NCBI GenBank assembly: GCA_025149285.1
Contig: CP102274.1
Span: 1,131,501-1,195,500, forward strand
From: Hungatella hathewayi
GTDB lineage: Bacteria; Bacillota; Clostridia; Lachnospirales; Lachnospiraceae
Direction of reading: 5' to 3'
Length of the DNA stretch: 64,000 nt
Part shown: in pieces, positions 36,578 through 46,369 of the stretch
How positions within the stretch are numbered: position 1 is the first letter of the stretch
Layout of the letters: each line of letters opens with the position of its first letter
Program-made: the position numbers and the translations under genes
Notes under the pieces: model-generated
Seen by the model: the letters and a program-made list of their open reading frames with translations, nothing else
Told to the model about the DNA's origin: nothing
Databases searched by the model: none

Positions 36578-37408
36578 ATGAAAAAAATAAAATTATCCAG
36601 GGTAATTATACAGGCCTGCCTGATATTTTGGGCGGCGATTCAGATATTTCCTTTATACTGGCTTTTGACTTTTTCTCTAAAAGACAACACGGAGATTTTT
36701 CAGGGAAACATGGTTGGTCTCCCTAAAGTCTGGCGATTTGAAAATTACACTCATGCATTTATGGGCGGAAATGTAGGGCGATATCTGGCTAACAGTATTA
36801 TCGTTACGGCAGCCACAATTTTAATTGTATGTATCGCTTCTTTGATGGCCTCCTATGCTTTGATTCGTATGAAATGGAAGCTTCGGAAGACCTTCCAGCT
36901 GATATTTATCATGGGAATCACCATACCGATTCATGCAGCACTGCTTCCGGTGTTTATTATGATGAGGCAGGTGCATTTAATTAATACCTACTGGTGCCTG
37001 ATTATTCCGTATTCGGCGTTTGCAGTGCCTATGGCGATTATGATCAGTTCCGGTTTTATCTCCTCTATTCCAGTGGAACTGGAGGAAGCCGCATGTATTG
37101 ACGGCTGCAGTATTTACAAGATATTTATTCAGATTATACTCCCGCTCATGAAACCGTCACTGGCAACAATTGCCATTTTTACGTTTCTGCAGTCATGGAA
37201 CGAGCTGATGTTTGCGGTCGTGTTTATCAGTAAACCGGCATACCGGACGCTGACGGTTGGCATACAGTCTTTAGTAGGACAGTACACGACAGACTGGGGA
37301 CCGATTGGGGCAGGACTGGTGGTAGCCACCTTCCCTATCATTATTATCTATGTGATTTTAAGCAGACAGGTGCAGCAGAGCCTGATTGCCGGTTCCGTAA
37401 AGGGGTAG
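36578..37408 (+). CDS. ABC transporter permease, MalG type
   Basis: A protein of 276 residues. The ATG at 36578 follows GGGGAGGA; a frame start at 36554 overlaps the previous gene. Six membrane segments and an EAA loop VELEEAACIDGCSIYKIF are present. It is of the MalG/UgpE class and is the partner of the preceding permease. Confidence 0.92.
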   Translation: MKKIKLSRVIIQACLIFWAAIQIFPLYWLLTFSLKDNTEIFQGNMVGLPKVWRFENYTHAFMGGNVGRYLANSIIVTAATILIVCIASLMASYALIRMKWKLRKTFQLIFIMGITIPIHAALLPVFIMMRQVHLINTYWCLIIPYSAFAVPMAIMISSGFISSIPVELEEAACIDGCSIYKIFIQIILPLMKPSLATIAIFTFLQSWNELMFAVVFISKPAYRTLTVGIQSLVGQYTTDWGPIGAGLVVATFPIIIIYVILSRQVQQSLIAGSVKG

Positions 37409-37417
37409 GTGCGAAAA

Positions 37418-38614
37418 ATGGAAAGAGCTTATTTTGATGAGGTGGTTAACAGAAGGGGAACCAACTGCGCAAAATACGATGAAATGGATGAAAAATACGG
37501 AAAAGATGTTCTGCACTGCGGCGTGGCCGATATGGATTTTCGGGTGCCGGCACCGATTCGGGAAGCGTGCCGGAAGGTGACGGATCACGGAATATTTGGT
37601 TACACCAATCTGCCGTCCTGCTACCCGGCTGTTGTCAGAGAGTGGATACAAAGGGAGTACGGCTGTCTTGTCAAAGACGAATGGATCCTGTTCTCACCGC
37701 GGATTAATATTGGTCTGAATATGGCCGTGGAGACGTTTACGAAGCCTGGAGATAAAATTATTGTTCATACGCCGGCTTATCCGGCACTCACGGACGCGGT
37801 GAAAAAACATGACAGAACCATGATAGAGAGTCCGTTAGAGTGGAATGGAACACGCTGGAACATGAATCTGAGTGCACTGGAATCAGAGATGGATTCTTCT
37901 GTGAAAATGATGATTCTGTGCAATCCCCATAATCCGACAGGCCGTGTATGGGAGGCGGCTGAACTGAGAGCGGTGGAGTCATTCTGCCTGCGCCATGATC
38001 TGCTGCTGCTCTCTGATGAAATTCACGCCGATATCGTAAGGCAGGGCAGGAAGTTTTGCAGTATCCTGTCGCTCTCTGAACAGATGAGAAAGAAGATGAT
38101 TGTATACCAGTCTGTTACGAAGACGTTTAACATTCCGGGAATTATGTTTTCTAATATGATCATACCGGATGATTCCATGCGTCAGGCAATGAAGAAGACT
38201 GTAGACCGGGAGGGATTCCATAATCCAAATATATTTGCAGCAGCAGTGATTGAACCTGCATACCGGGAGTGTGAACAGTGGAAACGGGAATTAAATCACC
38301 GCCTGGATGAAAACATGCGGTATCTTACTGGATATTTAAAGGAAAACATGCCGTTATTCGAACTGACGGAGCCGGAAGGAACCTTTCTGGCGTGGATTGA
38401 TTACAGAAAAACAGGGCTGACGGAAGAACAGATTCTCCAGCTTTTTTTGGAGAAGGCGAAAGTATCTGTATATGGAGGCAGTCATTTTGGAGAAGCAGGG
38501 CGCGGCTATATCCGCCTTAACGCAGCGGTTCCGAAATGTGTGCTGGAGGAGATTCTGAACAGGATAGAGAAAGCTTATTTTCTGGTAAGTAATGAGGAAA
38601 AACATGTTCGATGA
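37418..38614 (+). CDS. MalY/PatB-family PLP enzyme (C-S lyase or aminotransferase)
   Basis: A protein of 398 residues. The ATG at 37418 is preceded by aggggtaggtg; a GTG at 37409 is possible. Family motifs are HCGVADMDFRVP near the start, IFGYTNLP, CNPHNPTGRVW (cofactor binding), LLSDEIHADI, and the lysine segment YQSVTKTFNIPG, where the Lys should bind PLP. Members cleave cystathionine or other S-substituted cysteines, releasing thiol, pyruvate and ammonia. It is co-transcribed with the transporter, so it probably acts on the imported compound or its deacylated form. Confidence 0.88.
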   Translation: MERAYFDEVVNRRGTNCAKYDEMDEKYGKDVLHCGVADMDFRVPAPIREACRKVTDHGIFGYTNLPSCYPAVVREWIQREYGCLVKDEWILFSPRINIGLNMAVETFTKPGDKIIVHTPAYPALTDAVKKHDRTMIESPLEWNGTRWNMNLSALESEMDSSVKMMILCNPHNPTGRVWEAAELRAVESFCLRHDLLLLSDEIHADIVRQGRKFCSILSLSEQMRKKMIVYQSVTKTFNIPGIMFSNMIIPDDSMRQAMKKTVDREGFHNPNIFAAAVIEPAYRECEQWKRELNHRLDENMRYLTGYLKENMPLFELTEPEGTFLAWIDYRKTGLTEEQILQLFLEKAKVSVYGGSHFGEAGRGYIRLNAAVPKCVLEEILNRIEKAYFLVSNEEKHVR

Positions 38615-38724
38615 GATACAGGGATCCTCTGGTGAGGTCTTTTCCGAATGGATCATTTGTGGTACAATGAGACACAGCCGACAGTGTCCGGTGAACGATA
38701 CCATTTGATTTTGGAGATAAAGAT

Positions 38725-39801
38725 ATGATAAACCGGATTATTATGATCATTATGGCGCTTGGCGCTGTAGCTGGCGGAATTGACCGCATCATGGGGAACC
38801 GCTTTGGATATGGAAAAAAATTCGAGGAAGGCTTTCAATATCTGGGACCTACCGCGCTGTCGATGGTGGGGATCATTTGTCTGGCTCCGCTGGTATCCGG
38901 GACGTTAGGGAAGCTGATCATTCCGGTTTACCGTTTTTTGGGTGTGGATCCGGCCATGTTTGGAAGTCTTCTGGCGATTGATATGGGCGGATACCAGCTC
39001 TCTATGGAACTGGCTGAGAATCCGATGATCGGAAGGTATGCGGGAATCGTGGCGGCTTCCGTGTTTGGCTGTACGATTGTTTTTACTGTTCCGGTGGGGA
39101 TGGGTCTGATCGAAGAGAGAGACAGGACTGTATTTGCCAGAGGAATCATGCTGGGGCTGGCAGCCATGCCGGCGGCGCTGATTGCCGGAGGGGCTGTGTG
39201 CGGCCTGGGGTTTTGGGAGATTCTTCATCAGAATCTTCCTGTTCTGGTTCTGGCACTTTTGTTGGGAATTGGTCTGTACCGTGTCCCCGATGGCATGGTG
39301 AAGGGGTTTGAAGTGTTCGCTGTTTTAATCCGGGCAGTCATAACTGCAGGGCTTGTGCTGGCAGCGGTTACATATATGACTGGCTTTGTGGTGATACCCG
39401 GTATGGCTCCTGTCGAGGAGGCCATGGCGGTGGTATCGTCTATCGGTGTAGTGCTTCTGGGAAGTCTTCCGGTGACGGAATTTCTGCAGAGAATACTAAA
39501 GAGGCCGTGTACGGTCCTGGGAGCAAAAATCGGACTGGACAGCATCAGTGTATTAGGACTTTTGGTAAGCATTGTGAGTCCCATTCCGGCACTGGCCATG
39601 ATGAAGGATATGAATGAGAAAGGAAAGCTGGTCAATGTGGCTTATATGGTAAGCGCGGCCTCCATGCTGGCGGCTCATCTGGGATTTACAGTGAGCACGG
39701 AACCGGATATGCTGCCTGTGCTGCTAATCTCAAAAGCGGCCGGCTGTACAGCGGCTGTTTTGCTTGGACTGGTTCTCCCGGAGGCAGATGGTGTTGGGTA
39801 A
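38725..39801 (+). CDS. eutH: EutH-family ethanolamine permease-like protein
   Basis: A protein of 358 residues with about ten membrane segments. Diagnostic sequence includes ALGAVAGGIDRIMGNRFGYG at the start and GVDPAMFGSLLAIDMGGYQL. EutH admits ethanolamine at low external concentration. No other eut gene (ammonia lyase, shell proteins) is in the window, so this copy is an orphan and may carry another small amine. It begins 110 bp after the C-S lyase gene and may share its transcript. A hairpin follows at 39818. Confidence 0.88.
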   Translation: MINRIIMIIMALGAVAGGIDRIMGNRFGYGKKFEEGFQYLGPTALSMVGIICLAPLVSGTLGKLIIPVYRFLGVDPAMFGSLLAIDMGGYQLSMELAENPMIGRYAGIVAASVFGCTIVFTVPVGMGLIEERDRTVFARGIMLGLAAMPAALIAGGAVCGLGFWEILHQNLPVLVLALLLGIGLYRVPDGMVKGFEVFAVLIRAVITAGLVLAAVTYMTGFVVIPGMAPVEEAMAVVSSIGVVLLGSLPVTEFLQRILKRPCTVLGAKIGLDSISVLGLLVSIVSPIPALAMMKDMNEKGKLVNVAYMVSAASMLAAHLGFTVSTEPDMLPVLLISKAAGCTAAVLLGLVLPEADGVG

Positions 39802-39817
39802 AGATATACCGGCGGTT

Positions 39818-39861
39818 AGCCGCAATCGTTTCTCTTTGTCAATGGAGAAACGATTGCGGCT
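39818..39861 (+). terminator. Hairpin terminator after eutH
   Basis: AGCCGCAATCGTTTCTC and its 17-nt reverse complement enclose a 10-nt loop; a short T-run (gtactttta) follows. It lies between convergent genes. Confidence 0.75.
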
Positions 39862-39909
39862 GTACTTTTATCCCGCGATATACTGATATACTGTGCCGGC
39901 GGCTTTCGT

Positions 39910-42900
39910 TTACTCTGTTTTAGCCCCGTCTTTCCCTACGCGGGTGCCGTCCTCTAAAACTGTATCTTCAGCCATCCGGCCTTTGGTACCATCGGATACG
40001 GGGTTAAAATAATATTGTTTTCCGTCAATTGTATTCCAGCCTGTGACCATGGTGCCATCCGGCTTCAGATAGAACCAGCCTCCGTATGCCGGATCGAAAA
40101 TCCAGCCGGTGGCCATCTGGCCGCAGGAAGGAGCATCTTCGCTCAGATAATACCAGAAGCCGTTTTGATTGATCCAGCCGGCGGCGATATATCCGCTCTC
40201 TTTAAAATAGTACCATTTCCCGTTAATCCTTTCCCAGGAGGAAGATGGATATGTTCCGTCCTCTCTCTGAAGCCACCAGCCTGTGCCGTTCAGAATCCAC
40301 GTACCGCTTGTGGTATCAGATGTAATAGATGTGCTCGGAATGAATCCTGAGTAGCTGCCGGGACCAGCCGGAGAATAGGAATTCCCGCTGCTGCTGTCAG
40401 AAGAGGAGGAGCGGCGCGTAACGGTCACGGTACAGGAGGCATACCCCTCGCCGGCCCTCGCGGTGATGACGGCAGTTCCGGGACGGAGGGCCAGTATTTC
40501 TCCCTCAGGGCTGACATCGGCAATGGATGGATGATCGGAGGAGAAGAATACGGTTACCTCCTCGTCTGATTCTACCGTTACCTGAAGCTTGCAGGTCTCC
40601 CCCTGAGTCAGTGTGAGAGATTCCCTGTCTAAATGTACCTTCGCTGGAATCTTCTCTGTGATTTCAACGGTGCAGGAAGTTCGAAGGCTGTGGTCAGCCA
40701 GACTGACTGCGGTTACGCGGACGGTTCCGGCTGACCTGGCAGTCAGTACATGCACGGATTCCCCACTCTCTGAGAGGATATCCCCGGCCTCGATACTGCT
40801 CATGTCTCCGGCAATCTCCCAGTAAATCTGGTCAGTGCCGGGGTTGAAGTATTCGCTGTCAGAGAACAGCGTAGCAGTGAAATCAATCGGAAGCTCCTCA
40901 CCAGGAGCTAATGCCAGTTTGATTTTCCCGTTTTTTGCAGCGCCGTCCTCAGAATACAGGTTCAGGCCGCCAGGGTAATTTACCATGTTTGAGCCGCCCT
41001 TTAAATACCCGCTCTCCATGGCCGCTGCAGCCGCAAAGGTCCAGCACAGACTGCTGATTCCCTGATGCTTTGGAACTGTAACCTGGTTTTCATCCCTTAA
41101 GTCATAGGAGGAAGGAAGGTTTACATGAAGCGGAGCCGCAGCAATACTGAGAGGATTTGGCAATGTCCTCATTCCATCTTCGGACAGTGACGGCCTTTTG
41201 GCCGCATTGGAACCGGAAGAGATCATGTGTTCTGTTTGATTCGCATTGGCCGGGCTGGATAAAGGTTCACGGATATTGGTCAGGGTGATCTTCTCCTTCA
41301 TGGAAGGAGCGTTGGTATAAGCAAATATGGAGGGGTAAAGTCCGTTTTCCGAGATATCATGCCTCTCCCACGTACCATCCTCCAAAAGTTCGTACTGATA
41401 GGAGATTCCCTTCTGGCTTTTAATCCCGTCAATCCACCCGGGCGTGTTGTGTGCAAAAAAGAAACGTAATATATTTTGCCTGTCTTCCGGAATAAGGATT
41501 TTGACAATGACTTCAAACTCGGTTTCAGCGGGAAGCAGAATACCGGTATCCAGGCGCTCCGTATGAAATCCTCCGTATTTTTCATATCCAGATTTTGCTA
41601 AAAAAGGTTTATCTTCTCCGATTCTTACATAGATCCGATAGGAGAAATCCGGGTTGGACAAGATAAAACCGGCAGCCCGCAGCATTTCAGGGGCATGTCC
41701 AGTATGGAATACCTGTGACAATATCAGTTCTGTATAATCCTCCAGAGGCAGATCGATGGATCCATTGGCGGAATTGCTGTACATATGGCTGTAGTTATCA
41801 ATACGTTCACCGGCTGGATAGACAACAGCCAACATTCCGGGATATCCGAGAAAGGCATCCTCATAGGAAATATAATAGTATCCTGTTCCGTCCGTTAATA
41901 TTGGATCTGTTCCGTAAGAGTCTTTGCAGATCCAGGCCCCGTCCTCCTCAGGAGTCCATGCATTGCTTCCGGAACTGACCGTAAATTTTTCTTTGGGTAC
42001 AGAATCGTCCCAGCCGACAATCGTAGTTGCATGGCCACCCATTAGTTCATCTGAAAGTTCAGGTGGAAGATAAAGATATCCGGGTTCAGCGGACGTATAG
42101 TAAGGGGGCAGGAAATACAGTCCGGAGTGAATTGCGCTGTAAGTCATAATGGCATTCTTCCAGTGCTCTTTATATCCTTCGGTATCGCTGGTCGGCAGCA
42201 TATAAGCGTTCGGAATATGGTATTCCCGGGAGGTCCGGGAGGCATCAACATATTTTATATAATTGCTGGGTGTCTCCATGTAGCTTCCATCATTGGGATA
42301 GGGAGCTGCGGAATTTTTTACAGGCCCCTGCCAGTGGGCCAGGTAATTGAGTACTTCTATGGAACTGCCGCCGCGGTCCAGTTCATCGTCTTCCAGATCC
42401 ATCCAACGGTAAGGAGAGCGTTTATTGAAGGTGACTCCGGCGATATGTGCCTCCGAATAATCCGGCATTACAGTTTTGTCGGTCTGGCGCCGTATCTTAA
42501 GCTCATATTCCGCGTAGTCTGTTCCGGGCTGAGGACTTACTGTTACTGTGTATGTACCTGCGGTGAGACCGGCTCTTTCAATACTCTGGTCATGAGGCAG
42601 GCTGGATTCTTCCACCACAACTCCATGATCAGACAGTACAACCTGGCAGGGCTCAGATGATTCCAGGGTAAGTATCACGTCCTCCGGGTCCTCCAGCGTA
42701 AAGTTAAAAACGTCTGTGTCTTCCGGGGAAGAGATCGTAGAATGAATCTGGCTTGGAAAGGTCAGAAGCACATCTCCGTGGGCTTCTATTTTTTCCCACA
42801 GGTCTTCATCTTCTGAATCGTAGAATGATGAAAGGATGCGGGATTCTGTGGGAATGGCCATAGCCTCTAAGACAGGCGTTAACGGCAGCACCTCACTGGA

Positions 42901-42975
42901 AAAGAAAACGGACAGCAGTATGACTGCTGTCAAACGTCTGCTTTTAAAAGAAAATCCACGAAACTTTTTTTTCAT
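39910..42975 (-). CDS. Secreted papain-like (C1) protein with permuted catalytic domain, Ig-like and cell-wall-binding repeats
   Basis: A protein of 1021 residues on the minus strand. In order: signal peptide (~1-40); a PPC-like domain (~85-162); a segment with the papain His motif, GGHATTIVGWDD with His315, and WICKDSYGT, where the usual Asn is Asp352; a lectin-like beta region (~390-560); then LPSSYDLRD and HQGISSLCWTFAAAAAMES with oxyanion Gln638 and Cys644; Ig-like BIG2-type modules (~680-852); a Ser-rich linker; and WYYF/GWI-type wall-binding repeats (~895-990). In ordinary C1 enzymes of this group the Cys segment comes before the His segment; here it follows by ~330 residues. It stands alone, with no sortase motif. 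Activity is uncertain. Confidence 0.85.
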   Translation of the reverse strand: MKKKFRGFSFKSRRLTAVILLSVFFSSEVLPLTPVLEAMAIPTESRILSSFYDSEDEDLWEKIEAHGDVLLTFPSQIHSTISSPEDTDVFNFTLEDPEDVILTLESSEPCQVVLSDHGVVVEESSLPHDQSIERAGLTAGTYTVTVSPQPGTDYAEYELKIRRQTDKTVMPDYSEAHIAGVTFNKRSPYRWMDLEDDELDRGGSSIEVLNYLAHWQGPVKNSAAPYPNDGSYMETPSNYIKYVDASRTSREYHIPNAYMLPTSDTEGYKEHWKNAIMTYSAIHSGLYFLPPYYTSAEPGYLYLPPELSDELMGGHATTIVGWDDSVPKEKFTVSSGSNAWTPEEDGAWICKDSYGTDPILTDGTGYYYISYEDAFLGYPGMLAVVYPAGERIDNYSHMYSNSANGSIDLPLEDYTELILSQVFHTGHAPEMLRAAGFILSNPDFSYRIYVRIGEDKPFLAKSGYEKYGGFHTERLDTGILLPAETEFEVIVKILIPEDRQNILRFFFAHNTPGWIDGIKSQKGISYQYELLEDGTWERHDISENGLYPSIFAYTNAPSMKEKITLTNIREPLSSPANANQTEHMISSGSNAAKRPSLSEDGMRTLPNPLSIAAAPLHVNLPSSYDLRDENQVTVPKHQGISSLCWTFAAAAAMESGYLKGGSNMVNYPGGLNLYSEDGAAKNGKIKLALAPGEELPIDFTATLFSDSEYFNPGTDQIYWEIAGDMSSIEAGDILSESGESVHVLTARSAGTVRVTAVSLADHSLRTSCTVEITEKIPAKVHLDRESLTLTQGETCKLQVTVESDEEVTVFFSSDHPSIADVSPEGEILALRPGTAVITARAGEGYASCTVTVTRRSSSSDSSSGNSYSPAGPGSYSGFIPSTSITSDTTSGTWILNGTGWWLQREDGTYPSSSWERINGKWYYFKESGYIAAGWINQNGFWYYLSEDAPSCGQMATGWIFDPAYGGWFYLKPDGTMVTGWNTIDGKQYYFNPVSDGTKGRMAEDTVLEDGTRVGKDGAKTE

Positions 42976-43070
42976 TGTTACCTCCTGTATCTGAATTTGC
43001 TGTGAAGCCTGCTGTTATTTTAACTTATAACTGAGAAGAAAACAACCAGATTAACAACTGGAAAAAAACA

Positions 43071-43094
43071 ACTTGTTCACACTATGGTACAAGT
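43071..43094. promoter_or_regulatory. Possible AraR operator before araA
   Basis: ACTTGT at 43071-43076 and ACAAGT at 43089-43094 form an inverted repeat with 12-bp spacing, overlapping the region before a TATAAT-like box (43108-43113). The half-sites resemble those of AraR (TTGT/ACAA), though its usual spacing is shorter. Confidence 0.4.
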
Positions 43095-43140
43095 GCTACT
43101 GTTATAGTATAATAATATCAGTGATAAGGAGGATTTTTTT

Positions 43141-44643
43141 ATGGAGATGAAAGCATACAAGTTTTGGTTTGCCACGGGTTCCCAGGACCTTTACGGAGAC
43201 GAGTGCCTGAGAAAGGTGGCCGAGCATTCCAGAATCATCGTGGAGGGGCTGAATCAGTCGGGACTTCTTCCCTATGAGGTGGTCTGGAAGCCGACCCTGA
43301 TTGACAATACCTCGATCCGCACGCTGTTTAACGAGGCCAACCGGGACGGGGAGTGCGCGGGTGTCATTACGTGGATGCATACATTTTCACCGGCCAAATC
43401 CTGGATCTTAGGGCTTCAGGAATACAGAAAACCGCTCCTTCACTTACATACCCAGTTTAATCAGGAAATCCCTTACGACACGATCGATATGGATTTTATG
43501 AATGAGAACCAGTCCGCTCACGGCGACCGGGAGTTCGGTCATATGGTGACGAGAATGGGCATCGAGAGAAAGGTCATCGTCGGTTTCTGGGATGACAAAA
43601 CGGTTCAGACGGAAATCGGTTCCTGGATGAGAACTGCGGTTGGCATCATGGAAAGCAGCCATATCCGTGTGGTCCGTGTAGCCGACAATATGAGAAATGT
43701 GGCTGTAACCGAAGGTGACAAGGTGGAAGCCCAGATGAAGTTTGGCTGGGAGATCGACGCCTATCCGGTCAATGAGATCGCAGACTATGTAAAAGAGATT
43801 CCGGCTGGCGATGTAAGCGCTCTGGTGGAGGAGTATTACGACAGATACGATATTCTTCTGGAAGGAAGAGACGCTGCGGAATTTAAGCGCCATGTGGCGG
43901 TACAGGCGCAGATCGAACTGGGATTTGAGAAGTTCCTGGAAGAGAAGAATTATCAGGCAATCGTTACTCACTTCGGAGACCTGGGTTCCTTAAAACAGCT
44001 TCCGGGTCTGGCAATTCAGCGTCTGATGGAAAAGGGCTACGGCTTCGGCGGAGAGGGAGACTGGAAGACAGCCGCCATGGTCCGCCTGATGAAAATCATG
44101 ACGGCAGGAATGGAAGGGGCGAAGGGAACGTCCTTTATGGAGGACTACACCTACAATCTGGTTCCCGGAAAAGAGGGAATCTTACAGGCGCATATGCTGG
44201 AGGTATGCCCGTCTATCGCCGGCAGCCGAATTGCAGTCAAGGTATGCCCGCTCTCCATGGGAGACAGGGAGGATCCGGCCCGTCTCGTATTTACGGCGAA
44301 GGAAGGCAGGGCGGTGGCCACGTCGCTGGTAGATTTAGGCAGCAGATTCCGCCTTATCATCAATACCGTGAACTGCAAAAAGGTGGAAAAGCCCATGCCG
44401 AAGCTTCCGGTTGCCACGGCGTTCTGGACTCCGGAACCAAACTTAAAGACAGGAGCCGAAGCATGGATTCTGGCAGGCGGTGCCCACCATACGGCATTCT
44501 CTTACGATTTGACGGCAGAACAGATGGGAGACTGGGCTGCTTCCATGGGGATCGAGGCTGTCTTCATTGACGAGGACACAACGATCCGCGGTCTCAAAAA
44601 CGAACTCAGATGGAACTCAGTTTCCTATCGACAGATGCTTTAG
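43141..44643 (+). CDS. araA: L-arabinose isomerase
   Basis: A protein of 500 residues, the expected length. Start KFWFATGSQDLYG is diagnostic. MHTFSPAKSWILGL, FMNENQSAHGDREFG and GEGDWKTAAM carry the metal and substrate residues, and the end GGAHHTAFS includes a conserved His pair. It converts L-arabinose to L-ribulose. AAGGAGG precedes the ATG. It is first in araA-kinase-araD-araR, all on the plus strand, with a candidate operator upstream. Confidence 0.96.
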   Translation: MEMKAYKFWFATGSQDLYGDECLRKVAEHSRIIVEGLNQSGLLPYEVVWKPTLIDNTSIRTLFNEANRDGECAGVITWMHTFSPAKSWILGLQEYRKPLLHLHTQFNQEIPYDTIDMDFMNENQSAHGDREFGHMVTRMGIERKVIVGFWDDKTVQTEIGSWMRTAVGIMESSHIRVVRVADNMRNVAVTEGDKVEAQMKFGWEIDAYPVNEIADYVKEIPAGDVSALVEEYYDRYDILLEGRDAAEFKRHVAVQAQIELGFEKFLEEKNYQAIVTHFGDLGSLKQLPGLAIQRLMEKGYGFGGEGDWKTAAMVRLMKIMTAGMEGAKGTSFMEDYTYNLVPGKEGILQAHMLEVCPSIAGSRIAVKVCPLSMGDREDPARLVFTAKEGRAVATSLVDLGSRFRLIINTVNCKKVEKPMPKLPVATAFWTPEPNLKTGAEAWILAGGAHHTAFSYDLTAEQMGDWAASMGIEAVFIDEDTTIRGLKNELRWNSVSYRQML

Positions 44644-44675
44644 AGCGTATCTGAATCATGAAGGGGTGTAAAACT

Positions 44676-46328
44676 ATGACAAGTGTTTTTAAGGAAAAAG
44701 AAGAAGCGATGCAGGAGGAAGTATGCCGGAACATGATAAATGGCAGAACGGCGCTGGGGATCGAGCTGGGATCTACACGGATCAAGGCGGTGCTGGTGGA
44801 TGAGCACCAGAAGCCAGTTGCCTCCGGAAGCCATGACTGGGAGAACCGGCTGGTGGAAGGTGTCTGGACGTATACTCTGGAGGACATCTGGGAAGGTGTT
44901 CAGGACAGTTTTGCAAAGCTTAAGGAGGACGTGAAGGCGCGGTACGGTGTGACGCTGACCACCGTAGGTTCCATCGGAATTTCTGCCATGATGCACGGTT
45001 ATATGGCTTTCAACAGGGCAGGGGAAATTCTGGTTCCATTCCGTACCTGGAGAAATACCATGACGGAAGAAGCTTCGGAAAAACTGACGGAGCTGTTTCA
45101 ATATCACATTCCACAGAGGTGGAGCATCGCCCATTTATATCAGGCAATCTTAAAAAAAGAGCCGCACGTGCCGGAGATCGATTACTTAATCACGCTGGAG
45201 GGCTACGTACACTGGAAACTGACCGGACAGAAGGTGCTGGGAATCGGTGACTGCGCCGGCATGTTTCCGATTGACACCGGCAAAAAGGATTTTCATGAGA
45301 GGATGATTGCACAGTTTGACGAACTGACAGCAGGAGAACAACTGCCGTGGAAGCTCCGTGATATCCTTCCGAAGGTGCTGACTGCAGGGGAGGAGGCCGG
45401 AGTGCTGACGGAAGAAGGCGCGAAGCTTCTCGATCCGTCCGGGGCGTTAAAGCCAGGTATTCCTCTCTGCCCGCCGGAGGGAGATGCCGGAACCGGTATG
45501 GTGGCTACGAACAGCGTCGCGAAGCGCACCGGCAATGTATCCGCAGGCACCAGTGTGTTCGCCATGGTGGTTCTGGAACATGAACTGAAAAACGTTCATG
45601 AGGAACTGGATCTGGTGACGACGCCGGCCGGTGATCTGGTTGCTATGGTGCACTGCAATAACTGTACTTCTGATTTAAATGCATGGGTGAATTTGTTTGA
45701 AGAGTTTTCCCTGGCTATGGGAATGAAGGTGGACAGAAACCAGTTGTTTTCCACCCTTTATAATCTTGCCCTGGAAGGGGATCCGGACTGCGGCGGCCTG
45801 CTGGCCTATAATTATTTCTCCGGAGAGCATATCACACATTTTGAAGAGGGACGCCCTGCATTTGTGCGTCTGCCCGACAGCCGGTTTAACCTGGCAAACT
45901 TCATGCGCGTACATTTATATACGTCGCTGGGAGCGCTCCGTGTCGGTATGGATATTCTGTTTAAGGAGGAGGGCGTGAAGCTGGACAGTCTGCTGGGCCA
46001 TGGCGGATTATTTAAGACAAAGGGCGTAGGCCAGCGGATTATGGCGGCGGCAGCCGGCGTTCCGGTGACCGTTATGGAGACAGCCGGTGAAGGCGGTGCA
46101 TGGGGGGCGGCAATTCTTGCATCCTATATGCGTTACAGAAGAGACGGAGGCAGCGCCGCCCTTGACCAGTACTTAACGGACTGCGTCTTTGCGGACGAAG
46201 AAGGTGTGGTTATGGAACCGCAGGAAGAGGATGAGCGTGGTTTCAAGGCATTTATGGAGCGGTATATAAACGGTCTGCCGATTGAGCGAGCCGCTGTCGA
46301 TTGTCTGGGCGGAACGGCCGGTAATTGA
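44676..46328 (+). CDS. araB: FGGY-family carbohydrate kinase, probable L-ribulokinase
   Basis: A protein of 550 residues. The ATG at 44676 is 7 nt after AAGGGGTG; another at 44658 lies before it. The FGGY fold shows [18 protein letters not shown] (phosphate loop), [12 protein letters not shown], the second-domain [20 protein letters not shown] and a C-terminal [10 protein letters not shown]. It is not the classical E. coli-type AraB and looks closer to xylulokinase-like kinases, but its place between araA and araD makes L-ribulose the likely substrate. Confidence 0.87.
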   Translation: MTSVFKEKEEAMQEEVCRNMINGRTALGIELGSTRIKAVLVDEHQKPVASGSHDWENRLVEGVWTYTLEDIWEGVQDSFAKLKEDVKARYGVTLTTVGSIGISAMMHGYMAFNRAGEILVPFRTWRNTMTEEASEKLTELFQYHIPQRWSIAHLYQAILKKEPHVPEIDYLITLEGYVHWKLTGQKVLGIGDCAGMFPIDTGKKDFHERMIAQFDELTAGEQLPWKLRDILPKVLTAGEEAGVLTEEGAKLLDPSGALKPGIPLCPPEGDAGTGMVATNSVAKRTGNVSAGTSVFAMVVLEHELKNVHEELDLVTTPAGDLVAMVHCNNCTSDLNAWVNLFEEFSLAMGMKVDRNQLFSTLYNLALEGDPDCGGLLAYNYFSGEHITHFEEGRPAFVRLPDSRFNLANFMRVHLYTSLGALRVGMDILFKEEGVKLDSLLGHGGLFKTKGVGQRIMAAAAGVPVTVMETAGEGGAWGAAILASYMRYRRDGGSAALDQYLTDCVFADEEGVVMEPQEEDERGFKAFMERYINGLPIERAAVDCLGGTAGN

Positions 46329-46369
46329 TTAAACAGAACTGAAACAATTAGAAAAGAGGAAATGGCACG

